Shown here one piece after another: positions 1 to 9,333 of a stretch of DNA of 64,000 nucleotides. The stretch is from positions 124,001-188,000 of the forward strand of contig CATOTH010000006.1 in NCBI GenBank assembly GCA_951813065.1. The letters are read 5' to 3'. The first letter of the stretch is position 1. Each line of letters opens with the position of its first letter. Under the pieces are notes generated by a model that had not been told where the DNA came from, did not search any database, and worked only from the letters and a program-made list of their open reading frames with translations. The position numbers and the translations under genes were made by a program. Origin of the DNA: an uncultured Bryobacterales bacterium (lineage in GTDB: Bacteria > Acidobacteriota > Terriglobia > Bryobacterales > UBA6623).

Positions 1-88
1 CGCGAGAGTGCGAGTGCTCTATTCTTCGGAAGTTCCAAGGATCCAGCATCAGCGGACGTGTCAGGGTTGCGACCAAATGACTGCCAGG

Positions 89-1441
89 CTACTCTTCGTC
101 CGCCAATTCAGATAGCCACGATACGAACTCGTCCCAGAGTGTCTCCACCCGTTCGGGCTGGCTGCCTGCCACGTTCGTCGTTTCCGCAAAATCGACAGAC
201 AGATCATACAGTTCGAGAGCGTGATCCGGCGAAGCTCGAACCAGCTTCCAGCGCCCTTGACGCATTCCACTCGCGGCGCGGTATCGGAAGTAAAGGTTGC
301 GGTGCGGGGACGGTGCCTGATCCCTGAGGACAGGGATTGGATCCCGCCCGTCAATCACGCGGTCTTGCGGCGGGTCGAGGCCAGCTGCGCGAAGCGCCAG
401 AACGAAGAGGTCCATGTTGATTACGGGCTCGCGGACGACCTCGTTTGCGGGTAGCCGGCCAGGCCAGCGCACAATGCACGGCGTGCGCACGCCGCCCTCG
501 TAGACTGATGTCCTGCCGTCCCGGAACGGCGAGTTGGATGCCACTTCCAGTTCCGGCCGGCGGGGTCCCACCCAACCGCCATTGTCCGACGCCACCACGA
601 CGAGCGTCTTGTGGGCAAGTCCTTCTTTGTCGAGCTGTTCCAACACGCGACCAACGCCGGCATCGAGGGCTGTCATTACCGCCCGATAACCGTGCTCGGG
701 GACTTTCGTATCAGGATCGTAGCCGTACGCACGGAAGAACTCCGCCGGCGCTTGCCACCGGAATGGCTGATCAGGATGCTTGTTCTTGGGATTCGGGTAG
801 TGCGCCGCGTTGAACGGGACGAACGCGAAGAAAGGACGACCGGCATTCCGGTGGATGAAGTCTGATGCGGCGTCGGCGAATATCTCTGTCGTATAGCCTT
901 CCATTTCCAGCGGTTCAGTTCCCGAGTACATGTCGTGCCGTCCGTTGTACGAATAGGTGAAATAGTCGCAGTTGCCAGAGATGCAGCCGATGTACTCGTC
1001 AAAGCCCCTGTCCGTTGGACGGCTGCCCTCGGCGAATCCGATATTCCACTTGCCGAACGCACCGGTCGCGTAACCCCCTTCACGCAAGTATTCCGGCAGG
1101 ATCTTCTCGCGGTGCGGAAGGCCGATTCCTGTCCAGTTCTCTTGCGTCGACAGCTGGCGGGTCAATCCGTTTCGATCCGGGTAACGGCCGGTTAGCAAGG
1201 AGCCTCGTGACGGCGAGCAAGACGACGAGGGAATGTAGAAGTCGGTGAGCCGTACACCCTCGGCAGCGAGCCGGTCTATGCTGGGAGTTCGGATTACCGG
1301 GTTTCCGTAGCACGCAAGGTCGCCCCAGCCGACGTTGTCGACGTAGATCAGGACGATGTTGGATGGATGTTGTGTTGGCTGCTGCCCGCTACTAGAGACG
1401 CAAACGATGAGAGTCAGGACGGCAAGGCGCAGCATGGCCAC
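89..1441 (-). CDS. Secreted type I sulfatase
   Basis: A 450-residue member of the S1 sulfatase family, which hydrolyses sulfate esters, probably of a polysaccharide or similar substrate outside the cytoplasm. Residues 1-19 are a hydrophobic signal peptide. The formylglycine motif CSPSR begins at Cys75 and needs conversion by a formylglycine-generating enzyme, which is not in this window. The N-terminal metal site reads VDNVGWGD, so the second aspartate of the usual DD pair is Asn. The later metal motif ASDNGGW is intact. The frame opens at a GTG (1441), and an in-frame ATG at 1435 is an equally good start; neither has a strong Shine-Dalgarno. Length is normal for the family. The substrate cannot be told from sequence. 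Confidence 0.93.
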   Translation of the reverse strand: MAMLRLAVLTLIVCVSSSGQQPTQHPSNIVLIYVDNVGWGDLACYGNPVIRTPSIDRLAAEGVRLTDFYIPSSSCSPSRGSLLTGRYPDRNGLTRQLSTQENWTGIGLPHREKILPEYLREGGYATGAFGKWNIGFAEGSRPTDRGFDEYIGCISGNCDYFTYSYNGRHDMYSGTEPLEMEGYTTEIFADAASDFIHRNAGRPFFAFVPFNAAHYPNPKNKHPDQPFRWQAPAEFFRAYGYDPDTKVPEHGYRAVMTALDAGVGRVLEQLDKEGLAHKTLVVVASDNGGWVGPRRPELEVASNSPFRDGRTSVYEGGVRTPCIVRWPGRLPANEVVREPVINMDLFVLALRAAGLDPPQDRVIDGRDPIPVLRDQAPSPHRNLYFRYRAASGMRQGRWKLVRASPDHALELYDLSVDFAETTNVAGSQPERVETLWDEFVSWLSELADEE

Positions 1442-1498
1442 ATTCTGAACTACACCGCCGCTGCCTGCCTGGGGAGGGAAGGGACTGGCTCAGCGGAT

Positions 1499-1825
1499 CT
1501 AGCCCTCGCAGAGGTCAGATTCGCTGCACAGCGAGGCGGATTCGACGGCCTTGATCGTTTTCCCTTCGATCTCGCCAGTTACGGCAACCACTTCGCCCGC
1601 GAATTTCTTGACCTTGGCTTGTTCGGAAATCGAGTAGATTTCGCCGTCGTCGGTCACGAGCACAGCGGTGGCCCCCCCGCTGATGCAGTTCTTCGCGCAC
1701 TGCGGATTGCGAGCTTCGCCGTTCCGCGCACAGCCTTCGTCGGAGATGTATCCGGTCACTGTGCCGGCGAAGCTGAGTCCGCAAAGCAGCATCACTGCCG
1801 AAATCAACACTAGCGTTCTTCTCAT
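1499..1825 (-). CDS. Small secreted cysteine-containing protein
   Basis: A 108-residue protein with a clear signal peptide (MRRTLVLISAVMLLCGLSFA). The mature part is about 88 residues with Cys at four main sites (GCARNG, NPQCAKNC, LCSESDLC) and a small beta-rich core (AVLVTDDGEIYSIS). It resembles the short secreted GYISDEGCA-type proteins common in Acidobacteriota, whose function is unknown. A strong Shine-Dalgarno (AAGGAGAT, minus strand, about 1828-1835) supports the start. It is followed by the sulfatase on the same strand, 57 bp away, so the two may be co-transcribed. The cysteines probably form disulfides in the periplasm. Confidence 0.82.
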   Translation of the reverse strand: MRRTLVLISAVMLLCGLSFAGTVTGYISDEGCARNGEARNPQCAKNCISGGATAVLVTDDGEIYSISEQAKVKKFAGEVVAVTGEIEGKTIKAVESASLCSESDLCEG

Positions 1826-2139
1826 GAGATCTCCTTTTCGCTGCCGGCTTCCTGGCGGCCACGACTCTCTCGATCCTACCGATGGTTCTGCGTAGTGTCA
1901 ACACGGAGTCCAGGGCGAGCGAACGCTCCCGCTGTAGGCTCCCGAGCATTCATGGGCACCGCTTTGTCCTTTTCGTGGTCTCGTTGCTTCTCCTCCAAGC
2001 ATGAGCCGATCGCCGAATTCCCCGTGAGGGACCCTTGTTGCGTCCAGCCACGCACCTGACACCTCCCGAACTGCCCGCAGTCGTCGCGAGAACCTCGGAT
2101 CGGACGGCAATTTGACACGCGTCCCACAAGAATCAGAAC
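1826..2139. other. Divergent intergenic region
   Basis: About 314 bases between the divergently transcribed small secreted protein and the Cache protein, so it should hold promoters for both. A TTGACA hexamer lies at 2112-2117, but no convincing -10 box follows at 16-18 bp. Nothing else is recognisable. Confidence 0.4.
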
Positions 2140-3141
2140 ATGGGCTGCATGACCCGCGTGTGTTCCTTGCTTCTTCTCGCACAAGCTTCGGTTGCATTGA
2201 TGCCTTCCAGCCTGGCTATTGCGAGCACCACGTGCTCGGACAAGTACGTCACAGCTGTCGCGATCCAGGACCGGGCAGATATCCGGGCCTTTGTGGACTG
2301 CGCTGCGGAATACGTCAGTGAACACGGTACTGAGGAGGCGCGCCGGGCATTTCACGAAGACGAGCGATGGCGGTACGGACCCCACTATGTATTCGTTCGT
2401 CTCCTCGCAAATCCCGAGCAAGGCGTGCTTTCCAGGCTTCTTGTGTTCCCTCCGGACCCCGCACGCGAGGGAGTCGAGGGTACGCAGGTCCACGATATCG
2501 AAGATCGTTATTTCCTGGACTACTTCACGGAATTGCACCGTGTTCTGGGAACCGTTGATGCCGGCTGGGTGCACTACTTCTTCACGAACTTCACGAGTGG
2601 CAACGTCGAGCCGAAGAGTTCGTACTTGGTCGAAATCGACTGGGAGGGTCAACGAGCTGCGATCGGAGCTGGGATCTACGAGCGTGACCTGCCGGGCACT
2701 TGCAATCGCGCTGACGTGAACGCCGCTGCATTGGAAGCTGATCCCAGTGACCAGCACTTACGGGAGTTCGTGCGCTGCGCCGCGATGGTTGTTGAGTCGC
2801 GAGGCTACTTCGCGAAGGCCGAATTGGAGGAGGACTCGCGGTGGAGCGAGGGTTCGGTCTATGTGTTTGTGCTCGACTCAATGGGCAACCAGATCATGTC
2901 CGGAAGCAGTGTGCGGCTCAACGGCAACCAGCTGCACGAGCTGGGCGGCCAGAGTAGGTCAACGGATCAGTTTGGTGACCGGGATGTCGTCGATGTCGCG
3001 AACACATTCGGAGAGACGCAGATCTACTACCGGGCGTTCAATCCGCAAGCTGGGTCGCACCAGCGGAAGGTCGGTCTGCTCAAGCGGGTCGTGGCCCAAG
3101 GCATACCCGTCATAGTTGGCGCCGGATACTACTTGGACTGA
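2140..3141 (+). CDS. Secreted tandem Cache-domain protein
   Basis: A 333-residue exported protein with a signal peptide over about residues 1-28 and two related halves. Each half has the Cache-like pattern of an opening helix (DIRAFVDCAAEYV at 48; HLREFVRCAAMVV at 206), then an acidic/aromatic stretch and a YVFV strand (PHYVFVRL at 81; VYVFVLDS at 240). Cache modules are normally the extracytoplasmic ligand sensors of chemoreceptors and histidine kinases. Here there is no transmembrane anchor after them and no signalling domain, so this is a free periplasmic or lipid-independent sensor or binding protein. Both halves carry a Cys in the first helix (Cys54 and Cys213). A second ATG three codons downstream (2149) is possible. 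The ligand is unknown. Confidence 0.8.
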   Translation: MGCMTRVCSLLLLAQASVALMPSSLAIASTTCSDKYVTAVAIQDRADIRAFVDCAAEYVSEHGTEEARRAFHEDERWRYGPHYVFVRLLANPEQGVLSRLLVFPPDPAREGVEGTQVHDIEDRYFLDYFTELHRVLGTVDAGWVHYFFTNFTSGNVEPKSSYLVEIDWEGQRAAIGAGIYERDLPGTCNRADVNAAALEADPSDQHLREFVRCAAMVVESRGYFAKAELEEDSRWSEGSVYVFVLDSMGNQIMSGSSVRLNGNQLHELGGQSRSTDQFGDRDVVDVANTFGETQIYYRAFNPQAGSHQRKVGLLKRVVAQGIPVIVGAGYYLD

Positions 3142-3381
3142 TCGGCGCGAAGCTCGGACTCGCTCCCCGTCTCCGGCCGCACCAGGACACGGAGCCTGGT
3201 ATAGCCTGCGTTCTATGGCCCACGGCTGGATTTCGCTCCATTGTGCGGTGGTGGACGCTTCGGCTCGGTCACGTTGATAGCCATTGCGCGCAAGGTCGTA
3301 GCGATCAGCGCCGGGACCGGCAGCCTGAACTTGGAGGCAGTTATACAGGATTCGTTCGCGGAGCGCACTGGCGGCCTTTCC

Positions 3382-4800
3382 TCAACGCACAGGGGTCAAG
3401 AAGTGTGCAATCGCGTTTGCATAGTACTCAAGCATCGATTGCTCGCCATCTGCTGCGCGATACAGTCCATCCGACTCGATCACGAAATGCCGAAGGACCA
3501 GCATCCGCAGTCCCACGGTGATCGCATAGTCGCGGTCCGCGCGAGGAATGTGGGTGTAGGCGTTTTGGCTCTCCAATTCATTGATCAGCCGTTGCACATG
3601 TGCCTTGATTTCGAGTTCGCTCATCGGCTGGGCCGACTGGCGGACGAACACGGTAGCAATCAGTGACACGGGAACCACCGGAATTGTCCGTGCGATCGCG
3701 CCCAGCAGGTCCTCTCCCAGCCGTGCAATGACCGCGACACGGGCATCTGGGTCCAAGGCGTGAGGATCGATTTCGTGACGACAGAAGTACGACCGCATGG
3801 AAATCGGTGTCCCGAAGTTCACGCAGGCGTAACCGAATCGATACCAGCGCTGCCGAAGGACCAGTTTCAAGTTGTGCCCCATCCACTTCAGGACAGTGAT
3901 GATGATGAAACGGTTGCTAGGCTGGTCTGCACTTGAGTCAATCATGCGGACGAGAGAGCGATCTTCCAGCACGCGATCGTAGTTGATACCAACTGGAATG
4001 AAAACGAGATCGCGATCGCTTTTCGGATCGAACGCCGACACCATGTAACTGATCAGGCCGAGTTTGAACCGCTGCAATCGACCATCTCGGCTTAGGCCGC
4101 CTTCGGGATACATTGCCTGCACCACACCGCTTTCTGTTGCCATCTGGACGTAGCGTTGCAGTACTCGACGATAGAGGGAGTTCCTGGAATTTCGACGGAC
4201 AAAATATGCGCCGAGGGACCGGATCAGTGTTTGTAATGGCCAGATTCGCGCCCACTCGCCGACGGCGTAGCTAAGTGCCGCGCGACTGGCAGCCATGTAA
4301 GCGACGATCAGGTAATCCATGTTGCTGCGGTGGTTCATTACGAATACGATGCTCGCGTTGGGGCTGATCTTGGACAGTGATTCGTCGTCCGAGTAGCCCA
4401 ACCGGACCCTGTACAGGGATTGGGCAATCCGTCGCGCCAGGTAGTGGCCGATTCGAAAGTAGAAATACGCGTTGAACGATGGCACGATCTCGCGCGCATA
4501 GCGTTCGACCTGGCGCGCCAATGCATCCCTCGGGGCGCCTGTTTGGTGAGCCTCTGAGTCGACGGCCGCCATGATCTTCGGGTCGAATGTCAGGCGGTCG
4601 AGGAGCACCTGCCGCTTGGTCAGCTTGAAGGCCGGGATCTGGAACTGCAATCGCGTGTTCAATTCCGTGACGATCCGGTTGATCCGTCGTCTCACGAACC
4701 ATCGGCTGCTGGGAATCAACAAGCGGTCTAGAACCGACCAGAACACCAGGACCGCTGCCACGGCAGCGAGCCAGATCGGAACTGAGATCGATTCTGTCAT
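3382..4800 (-). CDS. Glycerolipid acyltransferase, PlsB-like
   Basis: A 472-residue membrane-associated acyltransferase of the PlsB/PlsC superfamily, predicted to transfer a fatty acyl group to glycerol-3-phosphate or lysophosphatidate. The HX4D catalytic block is at 157-162 (HRSNMD). GAYFVRR (197-203) corresponds to block II, YPEGGLSR (231-238) to block III and IPVGINYD to block IV. The N-terminal 30 residues form a membrane helix. The long N- and C-terminal flanks make it more like PlsB than the short PlsC enzymes, but it is much shorter than E. coli PlsB (about 800 residues). No other phospholipid genes are adjacent. Confidence 0.88.
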   Translation of the reverse strand: MTESISVPIWLAAVAAVLVFWSVLDRLLIPSSRWFVRRRINRIVTELNTRLQFQIPAFKLTKRQVLLDRLTFDPKIMAAVDSEAHQTGAPRDALARQVERYAREIVPSFNAYFYFRIGHYLARRIAQSLYRVRLGYSDDESLSKISPNASIVFVMNHRSNMDYLIVAYMAASRAALSYAVGEWARIWPLQTLIRSLGAYFVRRNSRNSLYRRVLQRYVQMATESGVVQAMYPEGGLSRDGRLQRFKLGLISYMVSAFDPKSDRDLVFIPVGINYDRVLEDRSLVRMIDSSADQPSNRFIIITVLKWMGHNLKLVLRQRWYRFGYACVNFGTPISMRSYFCRHEIDPHALDPDARVAVIARLGEDLLGAIARTIPVVPVSLIATVFVRQSAQPMSELEIKAHVQRLINELESQNAYTHIPRADRDYAITVGLRMLVLRHFVIESDGLYRAADGEQSMLEYYANAIAHFLTPVR

Positions 4801-5101
4801 TGGGTTGCAGACGTCGGCTGGCTAAGGTGTTAGTTCGCAGGGCTGGATCTCTCCCAGTTGTCTTGAGATCGGTCGCTGCGCCCTGCTGCTGTGACTCCAA
4901 GTCCCGAAAGTCAGTTTGACTGCGCCTACCAAACGTCTGACGGTAGTTGCCAGATATGGCTGTTGGAGGAGTTGGCGCTCAGTACGCAAGTTGGATGGCC
5001 CGACTGGATTTGAGCGTAGTCCGAGGGGGCGGGTGTTGCCTGTCCGCTCGTCCTCCACTTCGATGTTCGAGTCTGATCGTCTGGTGGTTTCGGTTGCCTC
5101 G
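4801..5101. other. Intergenic region without recognised content
   Basis: About 300 bases between the end of the NHL protein gene and the start of the acyltransferase, both minus strand. It should contain the acyltransferase promoter. I see no gene, repeat or clear terminator. Confidence 0.4.
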
Positions 5102-6061
5102 TCAGCGGAGAACAAACTTCTGGACTCGCATCCCCGCGTTGACATCCGTCACATACACGGCACCGTCGCCTCCTGCCGCGATATCGTGTGCCCAATAAAA
5201 CTGTCCGTCATGGCTCCCGTAGGATCCCCAGCGCTCCAGAATCTTGCCCTCCGGGGTCATCAGCAGGGCTCCGTTGCGGTCGTATGCCGTTCCGGTAAGG
5301 TCGCCTCCGTCGGCGACCACGATGTTGCCGTCAGCCGTGACGTCGATTCCCCACGGCCTACCAATCTCTTCGCTCTTCCATTCCGTGACGAATGTACCGT
5401 CCGCGTCGAATACCTGCACCCGTGAATTCCCCCGGTCTGCGACGTACACTCGCCCGTCGCCGTCGATCGCAAGTCCATGCGGGGTGTCGAACTCTCCCGG
5501 ACCGGTACCCTTGCTGCCCCAGGCTGTGATGAACGTGCCGTCGCTGTCGAGCTTGACGACTCGGTTATTGCCGTAGCCATCGGTCACGTAGACTGATCCG
5601 TCCGGCGCGATGTCGATATCGGTTGGCTTGTTGAAGCGTTGCTCGTCCTCGCCGGGGTCGCCCTTGACTCCCAACGTCATCAAGAGCTCGCCTTCCGGAC
5701 TGTATTGTTCGACAACGTGAGTGTCGGCATCCGTCAACCACACGTTGTCCGCCATGTCTACCGCAAGACCATGCTCGTTCTCGAACATGCCGTCCCCAAA
5801 TGACGTAATGATCTCGCCAGTGTCTCCATCGAGGCACAGCACCGGGCGCTCGGCACGGTGGAACACCCAAACTCGGTTTTGAGAGTCGACACCGACTCCG
5901 GTAACTTGGCCAAGCGCATAGCCATCTGGCAGCGCGGGCCAACCGTGCACGACCTTGTAGGACGGAGCTTCTTCCCCATTGCCTTGCTCGTCTTGGGTTG
6001 TGACGAGACAGGCCAGACTTGCCATCAGGCACGCGACGGCGCTGAGTGTCATTCGTTGCAT
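5102..6061 (-). CDS. Exported NHL-repeat beta-propeller protein
   Basis: A protein of about 319 residues built of NHL repeats (for example DIDIAPDGSVYVTDGYGNNR and LAIDGDGRVYVADRGNSRV), similar in layout to the peptidyl-alpha-hydroxyglycine lyase-like six-bladed propellers common in Acidobacteriota. The start is placed at 6061 (MQRMTLSAVACLM), because it has a GGGAGGG Shine-Dalgarno about 8 bases upstream and opens directly into a signal peptide; an ATG at 6112 would add 17 basic residues. The last blade closes with VYVTDVNAGMRVQKF. Function is not assignable beyond an extracytoplasmic binding scaffold or lyase-like fold. Confidence 0.85.
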   Translation of the reverse strand: MQRMTLSAVACLMASLACLVTTQDEQGNGEEAPSYKVVHGWPALPDGYALGQVTGVGVDSQNRVWVFHRAERPVLCLDGDTGEIITSFGDGMFENEHGLAVDMADNVWLTDADTHVVEQYSPEGELLMTLGVKGDPGEDEQRFNKPTDIDIAPDGSVYVTDGYGNNRVVKLDSDGTFITAWGSKGTGPGEFDTPHGLAIDGDGRVYVADRGNSRVQVFDADGTFVTEWKSEEIGRPWGIDVTADGNIVVADGGDLTGTAYDRNGALLMTPEGKILERWGSYGSHDGQFYWAHDIAAGGDGAVYVTDVNAGMRVQKFVLR

Positions 6062-6535
6062 CTTTATTGCCCTCCCAGGTGTTCTTGCATGTCGCTGGCC
6101 ACACGAGGCCAATGATGAGCTTACATGGTTTCAGCGGGCCAGAGTTCGCTGCCAGGGGCGAAACCTCTAGCTTCCATCTCGTCGCAAGCACTTTTGGCCC
6201 GAAGAGCAGAGTTGTGGCTTACGGTGCTGGTCGGGCGCCGCGCGCCCGGCCTTGGTGAGGAGCAGGCGCCAAGGCGCTCGCATTCCTCTCGATACTCCCT
6301 GTCGCCTTGGAATGGGTGATCGAATCAATGTCCCGGTCCCGCGGCAGGGGAAGAGTCCCTTCCACCGGTGCAACGCGCTTAGCGCAGTCCCAATGCAGGC
6401 TGCAATCCTCGCGCGAATGACTCCATCCAAGTAGGGCAGAGCACTCTGCGGCCCGATCTGGGCGAAGTTGGACGGGCCAGCTCGTTGCTCAGTGGACCGA
6501 TCCCTTGGGTCCGGCAACAAGACCCTCGATGCGCC
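6062..6535. other. Intergenic region with GC-rich hairpin
   Basis: About 475 bases between two minus-strand genes, with no convincing coding frame. A 9-bp inverted repeat with one G-U pair and a 5-base loop lies at 6229-6251 (CGGGCG ccgcg CGCCCG core). It has no T-tract on either strand, so it may be a factor-dependent or weak terminator for the amidohydrolase gene, or simply structured RNA. Confidence 0.35.
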
Positions 6536-7447
6536 TTAAGCGCGGTCGATCCAGCGATAGGCCGACTTGCTGTTCAGCCGGAAGTATTTCTGTTGAGCTG
6601 ACGCCCCTTTGTCGGCGAAGTAGTCCCGAACGATGTCGATGACCTGGGAATACGACCCGAGAGGATCGCTGTTCGGCCAATCGCTGCCGTATAGAACTCG
6701 GTCTTCTCCGAATGCATCGGCGATCTCGTCAATGGTTGCGCGGTAGTCTCCAAGGTCGTATGAAACCTTCCCATCGGTCATGCGCAGGACCGCAGAGATC
6801 TTGACATAGGTTTGAGATCGTGCAGAGAACTCCCGCAGGGCCGTTTCGTAGCGACCTCTCTCACTCTTCGGCACAACAATTTTCGGCAAGTGATCCACGA
6901 CCATCCGGAGCGTCGGCACACGATCGGAAAGGCGCAGCATCCCTTCGAGCAGATCAAGGTTGGGGTTGGCCGTGTCGAGAGACAGCCCGGCCTCGGCCAG
7001 CAGGCCCATGTCACTCAAGAAGCCGGGATTGTCAAGTTGGGCCACCAAGCTGCGACCCCAGAGATTGCCGTAACGGATGCCGCGAAAGAGTGGGTTTTCC
7101 GCGAATCGCTCGAGATGGCGGCCAAATCCGGGCTTCCCAGCGTCCAGAAATCCGACTAGGGCGACGACCGATTGGTCGTTAGCCGCAACGTCGAGCACCC
7201 ATTGGTTGTCCTCGATGCGAGGGCTGCATTCGACGACAACCGCACCCACGATTCCGTGCCCGTCCGCTGCTTTGCGAAACCGGTCGGGATAGGTGGGCTT
7301 GGACCGGATCGGGTCGTCCGCGGGCGGCCAGGGAATGCCTCCGGGCCTGCCAGGGTCGAACAGGTGTATGTGGGTGTCGATCACCGGAAACGGCAGGGGT
7401 GCTGCAGTTGCGGCCGCGACGGAAAGCATGAATGATCGGCGAGTCAC
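6536..7447 (-). CDS. Exported amidohydrolase (amidohydrolase 2 family)
   Basis: A TIM-barrel metal-dependent hydrolase of the amidohydrolase 2 family, like L-fuconolactonase and 2-pyrone-4,6-dicarboxylate lactonase. The metal motif is IDTHIHLFDP near the N-terminus and the closing Asp motif is YGSDWP. I place the start at the GTG at 7447 (VTRRSFMLSVAAATAAPLP), giving 303 residues and a twin-arginine-type export signal; an ATG at 7501 would add 18 unlikely residues. A lactone substrate is likely from the family. It diverges from selA, whose start lies only 76 bp away, so the two promoters must be compact. Confidence 0.87.
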   Translation of the reverse strand: MTRRSFMLSVAAATAAPLPFPVIDTHIHLFDPGRPGGIPWPPADDPIRSKPTYPDRFRKAADGHGIVGAVVVECSPRIEDNQWVLDVAANDQSVVALVGFLDAGKPGFGRHLERFAENPLFRGIRYGNLWGRSLVAQLDNPGFLSDMGLLAEAGLSLDTANPNLDLLEGMLRLSDRVPTLRMVVDHLPKIVVPKSERGRYETALREFSARSQTYVKISAVLRMTDGKVSYDLGDYRATIDEIADAFGEDRVLYGSDWPNSDPLGSYSQVIDIVRDYFADKGASAQQKYFRLNSKSAYRWIDRA

Positions 7448-7523
7448 TGAACAAGTATAGGAGGGCCAATTCCAATGCTGCCTGGGTTGCCGCGTGCCCA
7501 CCGAAGTTGATTAGATTGGGCTA

Positions 7524-8921
7524 GTGCAGCGATCCATCCCGCATGCGGATCTGCGTGCGCTTCCAAGCGTCGACGATGTTCTTCAGCGGGAGGCGGCGCG
7601 CAAATGGCTGGAGTTCCTTCCCCGCGAGACAGTTGCTGGCCTTGTTCGTGCTGCCATCGGCAGACTGCGGTCAAGCATCATCGCAGGGGGCGGGGGTGAG
7701 ACGAATCCGTTGCACGCCGTCGAAGGTGACATCGCCAGCAACGTGAACCGGTTGCTCCGAAGCACGCCCCGCAGAGTGATCAATGCGTCTGGCGTGATTC
7801 TGCACACGAACCTGGGACGCGCGCCGCTAGGCGCCCGGGCTCTCCGCGCGATCTCCGAGACCGCTGGAAAATACTGCAGTCTGGAATACGACATCGAGCA
7901 CGGCAAGCGGGGCCAACGCGACGCGCATTGCGGGGAACTGCTGGAGACGCTGCTCGGCCGACCGGCCATCGCCGTCAACAACAACGCAGCTGCGATCTTT
8001 CTGGTCCTGAACGAACTCGCCCGTGATGGGCACGTGATCGTATCGCGAGGCGAACTGGTCGAGATCGGCGACGGCTTCCGAATTCCAGACATTCTGGGCG
8101 CATCGCAAGCCTCGCTGACGGAAGTAGGGGCAACCAACCGGACCCATTTGGAAGACTACCGATCCGCGATTGGCCCGGGAACCAAGGCGCTGCTGCGCAT
8201 CCATACCAGCAACTTTCGGATGGTTGGCTTCACAGGCCGGCCCGCTCTCGGGGAGCTCGCGGAATTGGCCCGTGCCGCGTCGATCCCATTGGTCGAGGAT
8301 CTTGGCAGCGGGTGCATGGCAGACCTGTCACCATCCGGGATCGTCGAAGAGCCGCTCGTCACAGACAGCCTGGAAGCGGGTGTGAATGTTGTGACGTTTT
8401 CCGGTGACAAGCTGCTCGGCGGGCCCCAGGCCGGAATTATCGCCGGAGACGCCGACCTTGTCGCACGGTTTCGGCGCAATCCGCTGTTTCGGGCTCTTCG
8501 GGTAGGCAAGTTGACACTCGCAGCCCTGAATGCCACCCTGATCGACATTCTCACTGGCAACGAAAGCGGAATTCCCGCCCTGCGTCTAGCACGATTGTCG
8601 AGGGATGATCTCAACGTGCGCGCGGAGCGCTTCGCCAACAGGCTCACGGCCAACGCCGAGTTCGACGCCGATGTTGTCGACGGCGAGTCGGTGCTTGGAG
8701 GGGGATCGACGCCTATGCAGGGCCTGCCGACCGCGCTGGTCGCGCTTTCCCCGACCGCGGCCCTCTCGGCGCGAGATGTCGAGCGGAATCTCCGCGCGAG
8801 CGACCCACCCGTGATTGTCCGCATCGAGAAGGACAGAGTCTTGCTCGACCTGCGTACTGTCTTCGAGACTGAAGAGGACGACTTGTTCGCGGCGCTGTGC
8901 TCGGCAGCAGGAAAGCGGTAA
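7524..8921 (+). CDS. selA: L-seryl-tRNA(Sec) selenium transferase
   Basis: A 465-residue PLP enzyme that converts seryl-tRNA(Sec) to selenocysteyl-tRNA(Sec) using selenophosphate. It is full length against the family (E. coli 463). The N-terminal domain recognises tRNA (RALPSVDDVL), the strand GVILHTNLGRAPL is characteristic, and the PLP lysine is Lys296 in SGDKLLGGPQAG, close to Lys295 of E. coli SelA. Translation starts at a GTG. Its presence shows that the organism makes selenoproteins, and a UGA-containing gene lies two genes downstream. selB, selD and tRNA-Sec are not seen in this window. yjbQ starts 4 bases after its stop, so they are co-transcribed. Confidence 0.97.
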   Translation: MQRSIPHADLRALPSVDDVLQREAARKWLEFLPRETVAGLVRAAIGRLRSSIIAGGGGETNPLHAVEGDIASNVNRLLRSTPRRVINASGVILHTNLGRAPLGARALRAISETAGKYCSLEYDIEHGKRGQRDAHCGELLETLLGRPAIAVNNNAAAIFLVLNELARDGHVIVSRGELVEIGDGFRIPDILGASQASLTEVGATNRTHLEDYRSAIGPGTKALLRIHTSNFRMVGFTGRPALGELAELARAASIPLVEDLGSGCMADLSPSGIVEEPLVTDSLEAGVNVVTFSGDKLLGGPQAGIIAGDADLVARFRRNPLFRALRVGKLTLAALNATLIDILTGNESGIPALRLARLSRDDLNVRAERFANRLTANAEFDADVVDGESVLGGGSTPMQGLPTALVALSPTAALSARDVERNLRASDPPVIVRIEKDRVLLDLRTVFETEEDDLFAALCSAAGKR

Positions 8922-8925
8922 ATGG

Positions 8926-9333
8926 ATGACGTTTGATGTATCGTCCCAAGGGTTCACGGATGTCATAGACATCACGCAGCAGATTCGCGAAGCCGCGACC
9001 CGGCGTAAGGTTGCGGATGGTGTGGCGCACGTCTTTGTTGAGGGCTCGACTGCGGCTCTGTCGACCATCGAGTTCGAGCCGGGCGCAGTGCGGGACCTGA
9101 GAGAGGCGCTGGAGCGCATTGCACCGATGGACAGCCAGTACCATCACAATGAAGCCTGGGGCGACGGAAACGGCTACGCCCACCTGCGCGCCGCCTTGAT
9201 GAAACCATCGCTCTCAATTCCGATTTCCGCTGGCAAACTGCGGCTGGGCACCTGGCAGCAAGTCATCTTGCTTGACTTCGATAACCGTCCGCGGCGACGG
9301 ACTGTTCACGTGCAGGTGACGGCGACCGTATAG
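8926..9333 (+). CDS. yjbQ: YjbQ family protein (UPF0047)
   Basis: A 135-residue protein of the YjbQ/UPF0047 family, for which a secondary thiamine-phosphate synthase activity has been reported; its normal cellular role is unsettled. The conserved region YHHNEAWGDGNGYAHL carries the His, Glu, Asp and Asn cluster, and LRLGTWQQVILLDFDN is the usual C-terminal signature. The start is the ATG at 8926: an earlier ATG at 8922 is out of frame and ends after four codons. It lies 4 bases behind selA. I know of no functional link between YjbQ and selenium, so the pairing may be simple co-transcription. Confidence 0.92.
   Translation: MTFDVSSQGFTDVIDITQQIREAATRRKVADGVAHVFVEGSTAALSTIEFEPGAVRDLREALERIAPMDSQYHHNEAWGDGNGYAHLRAALMKPSLSIPISAGKLRLGTWQQVILLDFDNRPRRRTVHVQVTATV

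Noticed and set aside
1876..2757. 293-residue ORF on the minus strand
   Set aside because: Antisense to the Cache protein gene, with no domain, signal or plausible start; a high-GC shadow frame.
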